Shown one piece after another: positions 63,613 to 64,000 of a stretch of 64,000 nt of DNA. The stretch is from Fibrobacter succinogenes (GTDB taxonomy: Bacteria; Fibrobacterota; Fibrobacteria; Fibrobacterales; Fibrobacteraceae). The notes beneath the pieces were generated by a model that worked only from the letters and a program-made list of their open reading frames with translations, ran no database searches and had not been told where the DNA came from. The stretch covers positions 62,001 to 126,000 of the forward strand of contig CADBHQ010000004.1 in NCBI GenBank assembly GCA_902794535.1. Reading direction: 5' to 3'. The position numbers and the translations under genes were made by a program. The number at the start of each line of letters is the position of its first letter. The first letter of the stretch is position 1.

Positions 63613-64000
63613 ATGAATATCTATTCTTATGGTATGAAGATTCCTGTTCACTATAACCATGTTGGTTATGCACCTGATTCCGCAAAGATTTTCTTTGTGA
63701 ACCCGCAGGAGCTTGAACCTAATTGTGGCGGCCTGGAAGCATATAAGTTTCGTGTCATAAGGCATGTGCTCTGTTCTGAATCTTCCGCCGTATGGGAAGG
63801 CTCTTTTACCAAAGATTCTTTTGACCATACCGGAACTTGCGAGTATACGGGCGAAAACCTCTGGTCGGGTGATTTTTCAAAAGTTATCGAACCGGGACGC
63901 TTTACGATCCAGATTTTGCGTAAGGGTGGAGCCGAAGGCGAAAAACAGCTTTTTGAAACCGAGCCGTTTGAAATTTCGACGGAATGGATTTATCGCCAGC
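63613..64000 (+). CDS. GH9 cellulase (CelD N-terminal Ig-like domain), 3' end outside window
   Basis: Open frame from ATG 63613 running off the window; 129 residues are visible. HVGYAPDSAKIFFV and LWSGDFSKVIEPGRFTIQIL match the N-terminal Ig-like domain that precedes many GH9 catalytic domains. There is no signal peptide (MNIYSYGMKIPVHYNHVGYA starts straight with the Ig domain), and no in-frame ATG lies between the stop at 63574-63576 and this start. It may be cytoplasmic or use another export signal. The catalytic domain is not visible. Confidence 0.72.
   Translation, partial: MNIYSYGMKIPVHYNHVGYAPDSAKIFFVNPQELEPNCGGLEAYKFRVIRHVLCSESSAVWEGSFTKDSFDHTGTCEYTGENLWSGDFSKVIEPGRFTIQILRKGGAEGEKQLFETEPFEISTEWIYRQ

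Overview
The window looks like part of a Fibrobacter chromosome (Fibrobacter succinogenes or a close relative). Supporting signs are a protein of the F. succinogenes major paralogous family (TIGR02145-like), a TIGR02147-like regulator, lipoproteins with runs of serine (SSSSS linkers), multidomain GH5 and GH43 plant-cell-wall hydrolases with Fibrobacter-type C-terminal tails, a GH9 cellulase at the right edge, and very large cadherin-repeat surface proteins. I worked from the sequence only; family names rest on motif recognition and no database was searched.

Layout. 1-5.5 kb: gltB (5' end outside the window) and gltD for glutamate synthesis. 5.5-7.2 kb: queC-queD-queE for preQ0 synthesis, behind what reads as a class-I preQ1 riboswitch; tgt, which uses the product, is at 27-28 kb. 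7.2-9.6 kb (minus): TIGR02147-like regulator coupled to a Ser-rich lipoprotein, with an upstream array of three 20-nt repeats. 9.7-12.1 kb (minus): tatA-tatC and a CobW/zinc-chaperone GTPase with a His/Asp-rich loop and a terminator hairpin in its leader. 12.4-14.6 kb: an acidic orphan protein, then a minus-strand lipoprotein/radical-SAM-SPASM pair joined by an ATGA overlap, the best candidate here for a little-described peptide-modification system. 14.7-17 kb: ilvB-ilvN, with ilvB broken by a small deletion. 17.3-21.3 kb: a RidA-like protein and a three-domain LplT-PlsC-Aas fusion. 21.4-23.2 kb: an NSS-type amino-acid transporter broken by two frame errors, followed by a 33-residue MetS-like small subunit.

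23.4-30.7 kb: SDR oxidoreductase, GH5 cellulase, tgt, GH43 hydrolase. 30.8-34.5 kb (minus): BamE-like lipoprotein, tpiA, secG, tRNA-Leu(GAG), murD and a second identical tRNA-Leu(GAG). 34.5-40.6 kb: a predicted outer-membrane protein and an opposing exported protein whose 3' ends overlap, cinA-like/recA, a TIGR02145-like lipoprotein, a DUF5683-like membrane protein and a histidine phosphatase. 40.65-40.8 kb: a probable small SRP RNA gene on the minus strand. 41-54 kb: two paralogous giant secreted cadherin-repeat proteins in tandem. 54-57.9 kb: a second LplT-PlsC-Aas fusion and a SUI1/YciH-like factor. 58-62.7 kb: a FecR-domain protein translationally coupled to a beta-helix/outer-membrane-barrel protein. 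62.7-64 kb: endonuclease IV and the start of a GH9 enzyme.

Themes are lignocellulose attack, cell-envelope construction and large surface proteins, set among nitrogen, branched-chain amino-acid, queuosine and DNA-repair housekeeping genes. The three frame disruptions all lie within 7.1 kb, in otherwise intact-looking genes, and could be assembly errors.
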